The notes below the pieces were generated by a model, which worked only from the letters and a program-made list of their open reading frames with translations, ran no database searches and was not told the DNA's origin. A program made the position numbers and the translations under genes. This document shows, piece after piece, positions 44,444 through 57,031 of a DNA stretch of 64,000 bases (position 1 is the first letter of the stretch; each line of letters starts with the position of its first letter). Source of the DNA: Neurospora intermedia (Eukaryota > Ascomycota > Sordariomycetes > Sordariales > Sordariaceae); contig BTPP01000006.1 of assembly GCA_037102815.1 (NCBI GenBank), forward strand, positions 2,604,001 to 2,668,000, in the 5' to 3' direction.

Positions 44444-45958
44444 ATGGCGACTCCCTCAGCTCCTTCCTCTTCTCTTCCTCCTCCTAAACCCCAGCAGTCG
44501 TCATCCGCTTCCTCTCCTCTTTCTCCTCCTCCTTCCATTCTCATCATCGGCTCTGGCGTCTTTGGCTTGACCACCGCCTATGCCCTTTCTCGCCGTCATG
44601 ACTTCGCCAACACCACCATCACCGTCGTAGACAGGGCCGACCCGTCTAACCCAGACGTCTTCCCCGCTCCCGACGCTGCCAGTGTCGACACCAGCCGCAT
44701 CATCAGAGCCGACTATCCCGATGCTGCCTACGCTGCCCTAGCCGCCGAAGCTCAGCTTCAATGGCGTCAACAAACCCACCCCGATGACCTTGGGTCAGAA
44801 GGACGTTACTCCGAGAGTGGCCTTCTTGTTGTCGCTGACGGACCAGCTCCACCACCGGGAACACCTGTGGTACCTGGCACCAGCGTCATCGACAAGTCCA
44901 AGCTTACAGGCATGGACTACGCCCGCTTTAGCTGGGCCAACGTGCTTTCGCTCGCCTCCAGTGACCCCGAGCTTGCCGCCCGAATCAAGGAGTGCCCCAA
45001 CACCGACGCCATCAAGGCAGCCCTGGGCACCGGCAGCTCCTCCGGCTCCTGGGGCTACATCAACGGTCTGTCCGGCTGGGCCAACGCCGGTGCCTCCATG
45101 GCCTGGCTCTACAAGCGCGTCAGAGCTGAGGGCCGCATCAACTTTGTCGCCGGCGAAGTGACCAATCTTGAAGTGTCTGGTAACACCGTTACCGGCGCCC
45201 GACTTTCAGACGGCCGCGTCCTCTCCGCCGACCTCGTCATGGTTTCCGCTGGTGCCTGGACCGGCCGTCTCGTCGACCTGACAGGACAAGCCATCGCCAC
45301 TGGCCAAGTGCTCGGTTACATCGACCTCACGCCCGAGGAAGAGGCTCAGCTGGCCCACATGCCCGTCATCCTCAACCTCTCCACAGGCCTCTTCGTCATC
45401 CCACCCAAGAACGGCGTCCTCAAGGTCGCTCGGCATGCCTACGGCTACTTGAATCCCACGGCCTTGTCCGTCCCGCCGCTCGCGTCTTCCGTCACCACAC
45501 CGGCAGCGGCTGTGTCTCTTCCTTTGACCGCCCTCACGGACCCAACGCTTCAAATCCCCACCGAAGGCGCCGATGACCTCCGCCGCGCTCTACATGAGAT
45601 GGTACCCCTCCCCTCGCTCCGCGACCGACCCTTTAGCAAGACTCGCATTTGCTGGTATTCGGATACACCGACGGCGGACTTCATCGTCGACTACCACCCC
45701 GAATACAAGGGCCTGTTTGTGGCTACGGGCGATAGTGGGCATGCGTTCAAGTTCTTGCCGGTCATTGGCGAGAAGATTGCCGATGTCATCGCCGGTCAGT
45801 GTCCGCCAGATTTCGTGGGCAAGTGGAACTGGAAGTATCCCGCTAGCGATGCTGCCATCAAGACCGTGATCACGGAGGATGGTAGCCGTGGCGGAGTCCC
45901 AGGACTGATCTTGTCTACGGAGTTGGAAAGGACATCATCGGCTGCGGTACTCAACTGA
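44444..45958 (+). CDS. covalent-FAD amine oxidase (saccharopine/fructosyl-amino acid/sarcosine oxidase family)
   Basis: Single exon, 504 residues, start MATPSAPSSSLPPP; the frame is open upstream but without an ATG. A Rossmann FAD site lies at 32-50 (ILIIGSGVFGLTTAYALSRR, GxGxxG at 36-41), and the D-amino-acid-oxidase fold follows: TSRIIRADYPD, GYINGLSGWANAGAS, VMVSAGAWTGRLVDL. Near the C-terminus, ICWYSDTPTADFIVDYHP carries Cys403, the residue that binds FAD covalently in sarcosine and fructosyl-amino-acid oxidases, and GDSGHAFKFLPVIGE closes the FAD site. These enzymes oxidise secondary amines (N-methyl, saccharopine, Amadori products) and release H2O2; the substrate here cannot be told. 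The end (SAAVLN) is not a PTS1 signal, which is unusual because many relatives are peroxisomal. The first 30 residues are Ser/Pro-rich. Confidence 0.88.
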   Translation: MATPSAPSSSLPPPKPQQSSSASSPLSPPPSILIIGSGVFGLTTAYALSRRHDFANTTITVVDRADPSNPDVFPAPDAASVDTSRIIRADYPDAAYAALAAEAQLQWRQQTHPDDLGSEGRYSESGLLVVADGPAPPPGTPVVPGTSVIDKSKLTGMDYARFSWANVLSLASSDPELAARIKECPNTDAIKAALGTGSSSGSWGYINGLSGWANAGASMAWLYKRVRAEGRINFVAGEVTNLEVSGNTVTGARLSDGRVLSADLVMVSAGAWTGRLVDLTGQAIATGQVLGYIDLTPEEEAQLAHMPVILNLSTGLFVIPPKNGVLKVARHAYGYLNPTALSVPPLASSVTTPAAAVSLPLTALTDPTLQIPTEGADDLRRALHEMVPLPSLRDRPFSKTRICWYSDTPTADFIVDYHPEYKGLFVATGDSGHAFKFLPVIGEKIADVIAGQCPPDFVGKWNWKYPASDAAIKTVITEDGSRGGVPGLILSTELERTSSAAVLN

Positions 45959-47014
45959 GACGGGCACACCAACTACGGAGGGGCAAAGAGATGTTCACAT
46001 GCAGGTAAGCAAAACGCTACATCACAACACAGAAGATTTGCATGAGGTCAAGACATTGAAATAAATGTTGGCATTGCAGTGGATTGTTGTGTCAACCCAC
46101 GAAACAAAACAAACGCAACACACAGTGCGTCGTCATAAATGCCAAGCAAAGTTGCACCTCTCCCTATGTAGCGGGATGGTTGCGCAAGTGAGAATAACTC
46201 CCACCCGCCAGAGTTTTTGTTCCTACTGCGACCCTTTTGGACCTATCGGCTGATATTTTTTTGTCATGCCAGACTTGATCTTGGGTATCACTAGTGGTTG
46301 TTTTAGTGATTTTCTTCAGGTGACCAACTCGAACGTCAACCCGCAGAAAGCCAACCTCCCTCTCCATTCATCTTTCGCAGTGGCCACCCCCTGTTTCCCT
46401 CATTCCCCAGGTTAGGTCCCTCATCTGCCATTAGAAGTGGGTATGTGAGGTGAAGTTGTAATAAAAAAAAAAAGGTGTGAACGGCAATCGACCTGCGCAA
46501 CATTGCCGCCGACAACACCAACCCGCTAGCGCGCGGTGTTTGTGTCGCCAGTCAACACTACAGTTGACCACTCTCCTTTTCTCCCCCCCAACGCGCGATC
46601 TGCTCTATGGCTGTTTTAGGAATCGCCGAGAGGGAAATGACCGCCCCGACTTAAAATAACGTAGCAAGAATACCGCTCTTTCTTCCTTCTTTGTCGAACC
46701 TGAACGCCGCTGCAATGCTGCTGAAGAAAATAAAATGATGACGTAACCGCAAGAAAATGAACAGGACATTGATACAATGGTTCTCCCTGTCGACTCAAGC
46801 GTCGTACTCCGTTTGATGGTCGTAGTAGACGCAAACCGCGAGTCGCAAGAAAGTGATTTTCGGTTTTTTGGGTATGGGTGAGATTCGTCGTGAAATCATG
46901 ATAGGTGTTTTGTGGGTATAATTACAGTTGTCGACATGTTGTGTGAGAGGTGTTGTGCTGCTGCACGCGGCGGCATGACAATGATCACCATGTGCGAATT
47001 TCGAAAAGACTCTT
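45959..47014. other. intergenic between convergent genes
   Basis: About 1.06 kb between the stops of the FAD oxidoreductase and TBP genes; both 3' UTRs lie here. An A12 run is at 46462-46473. No frame with a recognisable domain. Confidence 0.55.
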
Positions 47015-47982
47015 TTAGACCTTGCGGAAATCTGGAGAAAAACAGTTAGTGACAATGAACACAGCAGAAAGTGAGAGACATATGGTAACGAACCTTGAAG
47101 CACAGGGTAGATCATTTCGAAGGCCTGGTAGATCTCCTCACGCACTTTCGCGCCGGTAAGGACGATCTTACCGCTGACGAAGATCAAGAGCACAATCTTG
47201 GGCTTGATCATGCGGTAGATGAGACCAGGGAACAACTCGGGCTCGTAAGAGCTGAAGTTGTGATGCTTGGAAGCAAGACCCTCGAGACGGATGGGGAACT
47301 TGATGTCGCAAGAACCGACAATGTTCTGAATCTTGAAGTCCGTGAACTTGGCGTTGAAACCGAGCTTCTGGATGATACGAGCGTACTTGCGCGACGCAAG
47401 CTTCGAGTCATCTTCGGACTTGGCACCGGTGACAACCATCTTGCCGCTGGCGAAGATCAGGGCAGTGGTCTTGGGCTCACGGATACGCATGATAACCGCA
47501 GCAAAACGCTTGGGGTTATACTGTTTGCGGCTGTTAGACAACCATGGCCAAGACAGACAAGTTCAAGGGACCCCGCAATCCAACCCGTCACGTACCTCGG
47601 CGTTTCTCGCGTGCAGGGCAATCGTCTTCAGATCAAGACGACAATCGAGGTTGACCGTCGCGACGATGTTCCTGTTTGGGTCAGCCCACAGCCCCTTGAG
47701 GGAAAAAGAAAAGCCAAGGTCTTCCTACTGTAGAGTAGGGGTCATGCCACTGGTGGGACCCTGGTTCGCTGCGGGCGTAGCCGCGGGGGTTGCGGGTGTC
47801 ACCCCATTGCCGTTGGCGGCCTGCGCACCAATAGCTCCATTGACCGCGGCGCTCTTGTCGCTGTTCGCGGTGGACGTGGGCGGCGTAAGCTCGCCGGCCG
47901 CACCGGGGAAGGACAGGGAACCGGGCGCAGTGAAAGCCTTCGCCTGAGCGGCGTTGGACGGGTGGGTCTGGATAGCATCCAT
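47015..47982 (-). CDS. tbp: TATA-box-binding protein (TBP, Spt15)
   Basis: Four exons: 47729-47982, 47596-47671, 47094-47520 and 47015-47031, 257 residues. The first ~83 residues are Ala/Thr/Pro-rich and non-conserved. The saddle-shaped core then begins with [20 protein letters not shown], runs through [20 protein letters not shown] and [15 protein letters not shown], and repeats as [18 protein letters not shown] and [35 protein letters not shown]. The core binds the TATA box for RNA polymerases I, II and III. The final exon is only 17 nt and gives DFRKV, matching the usual EFRK ending; without it the frame would run on past the true end. All introns have GT..AG ends (GTAGGA, GTACGT, GTTCGT donors). 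Confidence 0.97.
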
Positions 47983-50900
47983 CTTGAATCAAATCTGAGC
48001 GCGAGTCTGAGATTTGGGTTTCTGCGTTCTGAACAGATCTGCGACCAGCGCTGTATTAGAATTACCGTAATATAAAAGTTGGTAAATAAGCGAGAGTGTG
48101 GTGCAAGATCGCGCAGATGTGCAGAGGCTGTTTGTGTAAAAGCCAAGTGCAAGTTTGTGGTTGTTTGGGGGAAAAGTTCCAACGGCGCGAGAAATGGTTA
48201 TTTTATATGTGGGCGGGGGGCTCGAGGGGTCGGTTTGTCACTGGATGGTGGGGCAACCGTGGTGAAGTGGAAATGGCAGCTCCCACCTATTCACCACCAA
48301 ATGGACAATGCAATGGCAGGGAATGGGATGGGATGAAATAGTTGCCACCAAGGCTCGACTGAACCTCAACTCAACCCAGTGCAAAGAAAAAGGCAAGGTG
48401 TGGACGCAAAGGACGGGACGGGCAGGAGAGCGAGGGCTAAGAAGAGCTTACCAAATGCGGGAGATGAACAAGTTAATGTCTCCCCCAACACTTCTGTTCC
48501 TTTCCTGACAAGCACTCTTGGTAGGAACCTCTTGCGATATATTGCAATCGACGATGCGTCAAGAGGATTGGATATGTGTCGCGGTGGCTCGACGGTGATG
48601 CGTTGACGACCTGACGGTAGGCGGCAGTGGACGAATGTCGAAGTGACTGATGTCTTCCCTTTGTTACGTCGGAACGCAGGTAGTTCACTCTGGAACAGCT
48701 CACGGCAATTGATGACCGTAACCGGGACAGCTAAGGCAAGATGATGATGAGATGGTAAAGCGATGCACTGTGGCCTGTGCAACGAACTGAATCTTCTATT
48801 ATCCTCGACGCCTAAAACGAAGTAGGTCGACGGCGGACGGAGGAGGTCGGATTCTTTTGCAGGCAAAGGGCGACGGTTATGTGTTTCCTTTGTCCGGAAG
48901 AGGATCGGATCTCCTGTCTGACGGCCGACTGACTGTGATTAACCCCTAAACCTAAATGAGAGAGATGCGCCCACACAACGCAGTGACGGTGACGGCGGAT
49001 GGTAGAGAGAGAGAGAGAGATGATTGAGAGTAAAACGTTGAACGCACGACAGCAGGATGATGCTGTGCTGGTTGTGCTTCGTTGGATCTTCTTCTTCTTC
49101 TTCTTTCTGGATACCCGTGACAACAGCGACGACGACGATGCGTGTGATGCGTGTATGCGGACGGGGCCGAGCTTCTCTGGATGGAAGTGGATTTGGAGAT
49201 GAGGGGTGTGGTGGTTGTGGTGGTGGGGAAAATGAAAAGAAAATCGAGGCCGCACGCAGGTATCGGATACGTAGGGCCGGTCGGGACTTCCGCGCGAGAC
49301 TCTCGAAACAATGGGTTGGAGGGAGCGCCCACTACTTATAATTTTCGGCCCAGTCTACGCTATGTCGCCTAAGGCACCCACGCTAATCTTGTGGCGGCGG
49401 GTCCCCTGGTCATTATCGTTTTGGTGCGCCGCACTGTGAGCCGGATGCGGCCAATCAGCTGCCTTCATTGGCCCTTTTTATCTCTCTTGCCTGTTCGCTC
49501 ATGCTCCCTCACTCCGTCCTGCCGCCTCCTGAGCCACCCAGACATGCAGGCTTCCTCGATGTACCGGTACTTCTGTCTGACCCTGTCCTCTCTCCTGGCT
49601 CCTGCTCTCCACTCCCTGTTCGGCGGCCAGAGCGCCCTTTCTCATCCTTCCCCTCCCCCACCAACCCCAAATCCGACAAACTTGCTGTTGCCAAGCCAAG
49701 CACTGGAACGGTTTCCAGCATGTCGTAATATGTTAACCCTCGCCACACACTCTTCGTCACAACAGCAACCTTCTGAAACCATTTTATTCTTTCCTCGCTT
49801 TTCTTTGGGAACGAACCGGTCAAGAAACGATTCTCTCTCCCTTTTTGCTACTCTATCGTTCGGCTTAGGTTTGGGCGCTTGGACGCATCATGCCATTAAT
49901 TACCCTTCAGCTTCTTCAATCAATTGATGGTCTCACATCTGTCCCGGCGTATCATCATGGCTGTTCATTCAATCATCATCCATCCATCCATCTGTTCGAC
50001 ATCTAGTGCACAGCCGACACTTCCTCGTGTTGTGTCCGGTAATTTGCGTCGCCACTTCCTCGGTGCTTTTGGGCGTTGCGCGGGTCTGTGGTGGGCGGTC
50101 ATTCCATTCGGCGGTTCTGTTTCGACAACAGCGAGAAGCGACGCATTGGCGGTCGCTCACCTACCTCTAGAGGTAGGTAGGCTTGCTTTCGCTTGATTAC
50201 CAACCTATGATCTCAACTGGCTCAGCACACTTCGATCTCCCGCCCATTATCGATTTATGGCATCGACCTCGGCGCAAACTGGACCAAGTTCCAACTTCCC
50301 GCTTCGAGGCCTCCCTCCCTCGGCTCTTGATTTCGGTTCTCATGGCGGCTACTTTCAGTGGACTTGATCTAACCAACCGCAACTGCCTGCATCGCAATTC
50401 AGCTGAATAGCTTCTCGACATTCGGTCACCGCAACTTCCACATGGCGCTTGCAACTTCGCCTGCAACACATCCGACACTGCCAGGACTTCAGCACACTCA
50501 GCTGCCTATTTAGCGGATGACTGCGAAACCGACCGGGTTTCGCTTTCCTGCTTCGGGTATCGAATTTTGGCAAACCATTCCGCCACATCCCCAAAACCAG
50601 GAGTCACAAAAGCACCGACATCAAACAGCATTCACAGTTCCGGGTTCAGCGCGCACACACAAAGGGGAAAAAGACTGACTCGCAGGACATGCTACCGGCA
50701 CACCTCAAATGGACGCAAAAAGGTGGTGCAGCGACATGAGCAATCAGACACGGTTGGCAGAGCAAAGATCTCGTCACTGATGGGATGACGCGGGACGCAT
50801 TTGCACGCGTTGGACTTGATCACGACACAACAAAAAGCCTGCTTTTTCAGCAACGAGACTCAAAGTCAGGAGGGACGGGATCATCACGGGCAAAACAAAA

Positions 50901-51974
50901 GCGATACAAAGCGAGCCTCGTAAGCGTCACCAAAGGTAAGCGCGCCCTCCCTTTTTCGCCCGCTTTGACATGTTTTATCAGGCTGCGAGTCCTGTCGGAT
51001 GCCGTGTTGAGCCTTGTACCGGTACCTGGAACAAAATTTGGCGGGTCTGGATTGGCTCGTTGCCGTGGATAGTGCCTCATATCCCTGTCAGATTGCGTTT
51101 TCAGACCACGAGCCTCGTTTATGACTCATAACGTGTGCCCGGCCCCAGCGATTTTCATGGAAAATCACCAAAAAAAAACTCGTTTCCCTTCCGAACTCGC
51201 AAATTTTTCTTTCGGCTTTTCTTCCTTTTCTTCCTTTTCTTCCCCCCTTTGCGACTCCCAGGTCACGCCATGCCCGTATTTGCCTCGGATGTCGGGTCCC
51301 ACGGACACCGAAGTTCAGTCGTGTCGTGTCAACAGTCGTTGCTGTTTGTTGCAAACGGCTTGCATTGAAACTTGTTGCACCTGCAATCTCTTTTTTCCCG
51401 GCCGTTTGTGGTGATGTGCTTGTTGGATGGAAACGAAAGCGGAAAAAAAAAAAATCAGGGTGGGAAGTAAGCCGGGTGTTGGCAAGCTTGTGCAAATGGT
51501 GTTGCCAAGTAATCAAAAGAAAGTGCACAAAAAGGCGACAGCGCCCAGTTCACATGCGAGATGGTTGCATAAGAATCAGCCAAAGGGTTGCATAACTGCC
51601 GCAATTGATTGGACACAAGTGGTCAGCCAATGATGTCGCAAAGGACCCGATGGCACAGCTGCGGCGGAGCCTTTGATTGCAAAGTCGTAATCTTTGGTAA
51701 TTACCGCAGCTCACAGGCGAGTGTACTGTGTACTGTGTACGCGATGGTCGCTCTTTTTGACTAAAAGCCTATATGCAGACAATCTCGCAAGGACAGAAGT
51801 CTGGCCGTGGTAGAACTTGCAAGTTCCAAGCACTATTTTAGCAAGGTAATATTTTAGCCTTGTTCGTGTTGTTGTTCATGTTGTTGTTGTAAAGGTGTTC
51901 TCCAAGCAAAAGTGAGAAACGAACAGAAAGCGGTGGAATGTGGACTCTCATTCCCGTCTTTCACCCCGCTCATA

Positions 51975-52002
51975 CCCACCACCCACCACCCACCACCCAC
52001 CA
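51975..52002 (+). repeat. CCACCCA tandem repeat (about 4 units of 7 bp)
   Basis: Units of CCACCCA/CACCACC in direct tandem over about 28 bp, in the gene-poor interval upstream of TBP. Confidence 0.75.
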
Positions 52003-53107
52003 AAAAGCGCGCCGGTCAACAGTGCAAAAAGCGAAAGCCCAGCTGTGAGCGCTGTTGGTTCCCCGCCAGTGCGATCGTAAGCTGATTGGTCAAAGATTGG
52101 TAGCTGCTTGAACTATGTACAAACCGCGTCGTGCTTGGTTTCACCGCCGTATTGGAAGACGCGAATGAGCGCGTCCAGATTTCAAGGTTGTCCATTGATA
52201 CCCCTGATTAGACTCGATGACATATCCATCTTGCTGCAACTCTTTTGGTGCCATCGTCTCTTTTCTTGGACAACTTAACTCCGTCGTTCTGCAGATTGAT
52301 AATGTAGTGTACGTATCTGTATCTTCACCGACTGCTGCTGCTTGCTGCTCATCACAACCCGCCAGTCGTGGTGGTGCAGTGGTGTGTGAACATCGCCAGC
52401 TCATACATACTCACGCGGTTTTCTGTTTGTTGAGTTTGCTACCATAATTGTCAAGATGTTTCGATGGGTCATATCATACCATTTCACTCTCTACATATTT
52501 GATGTGTTGTGATGCTCATATCGCCGTAACTTTTCTCTTCTCTTGACTTTCCTACTTGTCTCGTGATCTGGAACAACTGAACTGGGTACCGATGCCGGAT
52601 AGATAGTACAACTATGCACCATGCATTGCAGCTTTGACACATGACATCGATGTAGTCATTCACTCACTGTCACTGAGTGATCCCAACAGAACAGAACAGA
52701 ACAGAACGAAATAATGACAGCTGGACTGTCTGGACAGGGCTAAAAATAACGTAACATCGCTTCCTCCTCGTAAGTGTAGTGTAGTGTAGTATACTTGACA
52801 CGTTCACAGAACAGAACAGGGTGAGGGTGAGGTTCCGGATGGTTCTGGACCAACCTCTAGAGCCGCGGATCGCTCGCGACATGGGTATGTAGATGGAAAG
52901 AAAAACAAGGGTCCAGTCCAGCGTGGACACCACCGTGGAGGTGTGGACAGTGAGTGCCGAGTGGTGGTGGTCCAAAGAATGTGTCCCATCATGAAGCCCG
53001 GTCGTCAGGATAAGGTACTTACTTGCTTGCTTGGTGTGGGAGAAAGAAAGATTATCTTTAGTAACAACGAACGAACGAACGAACCACGTGTGCACGTGGG
53101 CTGGTTG

Positions 53108-53136
53108 GCTGGCAGGCAGGCAGGCTGGCAGGCTGG
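53108..53136 (+). repeat. GGCAGGCT/GGCAGG short tandem repeat
   Basis: Degenerate tetranucleotide-like GGCA/GGCT run with copies TGGCAGGCAGGCAGGCTGG. Confidence 0.7.
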
Positions 53137-55011
53137 TTGTTGTTTTCGAGCGGATAACGAACCTCATCCTATCTATCGGCTATGTACCACCACGTAGGTA
53201 TATCGACATGGAGGAACTCGCTCATCATCATCAGCAGGATCACGACTGATTGGGGGAGAGGAGAGGGCAGGCAACTTGACTTTGACTTTTCTCAACAGGC
53301 AGGGCAGGGAGGGGTCTTGTTCATCAGCAAGCGGGCGGCATGCTTCAGCTTCGTGCTCACCGTTTATGGCCCGCCTTCGGGAGCAACATCTTGGTTGTTC
53401 TTTTCAGCTTAAAGTGCAGCGAAGTAGAAGACATGGCATCGTTGTGAGGTGAGTATACCTTTATAAGCACATTGACGATGGAAGCTGGGAGACCTAAAAG
53501 TTAATTATCGAATATATTACATACCTACTACTTATCGGATCGCTGTTAGCTCACAGATGTTAGCTCACAGACTATACATATGTATCTGGACTCTCATATT
53601 TATGAATCGTCGTCTGCCCTTCCTTCGCGTCAACCCCTCCTGTTTATATGTTTGCCTCTACCGTTTCTTCACCTGTCATTTCACCCTTTTACTTTCCCCA
53701 TCGTCTTCTTGAGTTTTCTTAACATCTTCCATCACTTCCCTCTTCAGTTTACTCTACAATCTATGTTTACTTTCCTTTTTATATAATCTTTCCTTTCATC
53801 TATGTAATATTATCGTATAATACTTTTACATTTGCTGCTAGTTCTACTATCAAACCTCTGTTGAAAAAGTCAAAGACGTGTGTGATGGTATCAGTGCCGG
53901 TTACGCCATACCTCTATTGAGCAGTCGCCGGAAGAAGAAGAAGAAAAAAAATATGTCAACTCTCTAGGATTCTTCCTTTCGGGGATCATGTATGTACGTA
54001 TCTACGCAAAGGAGTTAACTTACATACAGTGGGTAGGTGAGTTTATGTATGTATGTAACTATGTACATAAGTAGGTACCTATCTATGAATACCTAGAGGT
54101 AGGTACCTCTACTATTATTCAGGTATTTCCATCTATTGGTTTTGTGTACAAAAAAATGGGTATAACTGAACACCGCATGGCGTAGCGAGAACGGAGGGAA
54201 GGTCCAACTGAAGTCAGGAAGTTATTTCACCAAGATAGTAAGCCTTAGTCCTTTAACATACCTCCTCGTGGATTTTTGGGTGTTGATGACATAATTTTTT
54301 TTTTGGAAGGCTTTAATGTACACAGAGCAACATCAAGGACGTCACATCCAGTATTGGTTTTTTTCTTCGTTCGGAACCTAGCCTCGGTACGATCAATTAA
54401 CTAAGACGGACGCTTTCGAAATCTGGACAGCGACTGACAGATTGTCACGCTGGGGATAATACTTCGTAATAATGGATTAACAAACACAGAGACATACATA
54501 GCTAGATAGAGGTAGTTATCGCAGTTTATGATCTTTATACATAAGCCCATGATCGAGAACAGAAGCGCCCTTCTTGAAGCTCTCTTTCCATATGGTGGTT
54601 ATCTGACAGTCATCACCACCACCTACCCACCATTGTCGCCTCCTTAACGCATGTTCCTGTCTGTCCCGTTCCTTTCTAGATGAGATGCGCCCAAAGCAGG
54701 CAACGGGACTGGTGTGTGCATTTAGTTCCCTACTATGAACATCAATAAACGCTTGTGCCGGTCCGAATAGAAAAACGACGATTGAATTTTCCAGATGTGA
54801 CACTATTTAAATTTTCCTCATCATCATGATCATCAATTGTCTATGCGCAAAACTTTTGTTTGAGTTGCTATGCAGAGTACACTAATAGGAATATTCTATC
54901 CAAAGTGCGATTTTGCACCAAGGCACCTCCGACCCAAGAAACGAATATGATATAATACATAACCGAGAACCCCTTGCTATTGAAAGAAAAAGATATACAT
55001 TTCTTTCTTTC

Positions 55012-57031
55012 TTATGTCATGTAGTACTTGGGACCCTCACCACCCTGGGGTACCTGCCAGTTGATATCCTGGTTGGGAGCCTTGATGTCGCAGGTCTTGC
55101 AGTGGATGCAGCTAATTTTTGTGTACACTTCTGTTAGCAAAACTCCTTGATTCCTCGTCTCATTTCATCGCATCATGGGACAGGAAAACTCACTTCTGCG
55201 CATTAATCTGAAACCTCACGCCCTCCTTCTTCGTCGCGTCCTCCACATACTCATACACACCGGCAGGGCAGAACCGGTTCTCGACGCCCTTGTATTTGGG
55301 ATACGTCTCCTTGGTGTGCTGATCCCAGTCCTTAACCTGGAGATGCACAGGCTGGTCCTCCTCGTGGTTGGTGCCGGTCCTGGACACGCTAGTCAAGATG
55401 TCGAAAGTGATCTTGCCGTCGGGCTTGGGATACTCGATCTTCTCGCACTCGTCGGCCGGCTTGGTGGCCTCGTGGTCGCGCACCTTGTGCTTGAACGTCC
55501 AGGGCACGCGGCCCTTGAGGAGGAAGGCGTCGATGCCCGAGTACATGATGCCGCCGTAGAGACCCAAGGGCGAGTGGAAAGAGGGGCGCATGTTGCGGAC
55601 CTCCTTGAGTTCCTTCCAGATGGACGAGTTGCGCAGCGAGTCTTCGTACGAGTAGAGGAAGACGGACCCGGAGTCGTTGGTGTCCTGCAGCGCATCCCAG
55701 GCGGCGTTGGCCGCGAGCATACCGGACTTCATGGCGTTGTGGGTGCCCTTGACCTTGGGCACGTTGACGAAGCCGGCCGAGTCGCCGATGAGGGCGCCGC
55801 CGGGGAAGGCAACCTTGGGGATGGACTGGAAACCACCCTCGATCAGGGCGCGGGCGCCGTAAGAGATGCACTTGCCGCCTTCGAGGTAGTGGCGGTAGAA
55901 GGGGTGCTGCTTCATCTTCTGGAACTCGCCGTAAGGGGAGAGCCAGGGGTTGGGGTAGTCGAGGGCGGTGACGAGACCGATGGAGACGAGGTTGTCGCCA
56001 AAGTGGTACATCCAGGCGCCGCCGTAGGTGTTGGCGGGCAGCGGGTAGCCCATGGAGTGGAAGATCTCACCCTTCTTGAACTTCTCGGGTTGGATCTCCC
56101 AAACCTCCTTCACGCCGAGACCGTAGGTCTGCGGCTGGCTGTCGCGGCGCAGGTCATACTTGTTGATGACCTGCTTGGAGAGGGAGCCGTGGCAGCCCTC
56201 GCCAAAGAGAGTGACGCGCGCGTGGAACTCCATACCGCGCTCGAACCGGTCCGTGGGCTTGCCATTGCGGCCGAGACCAAGATCGTTGGTGGCAACGCCC
56301 TTGACGGAGCCATCGGACTTGTAGAGAACCTCCGAGGCAGCGAAGCCGGGATAGACCTCGACGCCGACCTCCTCAGCGCGCTCACCCAACCACTTTGTAA
56401 ACTCGGAAAGGGAAACGATGTAGTTGCCCTTGTTGTGCATCTGCGGCGGGGTGGGAACCCAGAAGGCACGCTTCTCGGTCAGGAAGCGCATGGTGTCGCC
56501 GCCAGCGGGGGTGGCGCCGGTGAAGCGGTTCGGGTTCTCCTCGTCGAGCCAGTCGGGAATCAGTTCCTTGATGCCGGAGGGCTCGATAACGGCACCGGAG
56601 AGGGTGTGGGCGCCGATCTCGCCGGCCTTTTCGAGAAGCAGAACGCGGAACTCATCGTTGCCGGCTTCGTTGGCGAGCTGCTTCAAGCGAATGGCAGCGG
56701 CGAGACCGGCGGGACCACCACCAACAATGCACACGTCGACCTCATCGCTCTCGCGCTCGATGCTGTTGGGGTCGAAGGCGTCGTCTGCGACATCGGCGAA
56801 ACGGCGTTGGGTTGTCGTCGAGAGGGCGGCGGCTTGTCGTGTTCTTAGGAGAGGGTTGTAAGACTGGCGGGCGACATTGGGTCTCCTTGTGGATCGCGAA
56901 GCGGGGGAGATGTTGTTGATGGTGGGTGTCGAAAGGGTCCTCAAACCGCGGGTGGCCTGTACCGAGGAAGTGGTGCCGGCGGAACCAGCCCGCCGGTAGA
57001 GGCACGACGTGATGCGTGCGGAGGTCGACAT
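55012..57031 (-). CDS. etfdh: electron transfer flavoprotein-ubiquinone oxidoreductase (ETF-QO), mitochondrial
   Basis: Two exons, 55194-57031 and 55012-55111, 645 residues, the normal family length. Residues 1-80 are Arg/Ser-rich without acids ([16 protein letters not shown]), a mitochondrial presequence. The FAD site [17 protein letters not shown] lies near 99-115, followed by [12 protein letters not shown], the Gly/Tyr-rich membrane-associated region ([16 protein letters not shown]) and [19 protein letters not shown]. The 4Fe-4S cluster ligands are FCPAGVYEY upstream and [12 protein letters not shown] on the second exon, so the intron (79 nt, GTGAGT..TAG) cuts just before the last three Cys. 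The end PKYYMT is typical. It carries electrons from fatty-acid and amino-acid dehydrogenases through ETF into ubiquinone at the inner membrane. Confidence 0.97.

Larger units (their letters stand above)
47983..55011. other. gene-poor 7-kb interval: TBP upstream region to ETF-QO 3' end
   Basis: The largest gap in the window. It should hold the TBP promoter and leader at one end and the ETF-QO 3' UTR at the other. Frames of up to about 180 codons (for example 49391-49927) are Ser/Leu/Pro-rich, overlap on opposite strands and show no family motif. Simple repeats are many: AG run at 49006-49019, CACCCAC at 51975-52002, CAGAA at 52686-52707, GTGTA near 52772-52792, CGAA near 53066-53083, a GGCAGGCT mix at 53108-53136 and GTAT/TACC words near 54000-54110. 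No tRNA, 5S rRNA or transposon body seen. An unrecognised many-intron gene or a long non-coding RNA cannot be excluded. Confidence 0.5.

Noticed and set aside
49391-49927. 178-codon + strand frame in the gene-poor interval
   Set aside because: Ser/Leu/Pro-rich text encoded by pyrimidine-rich DNA, its first in-frame codon is not clearly in a start context, and opposite-strand frames of similar length overlap it.
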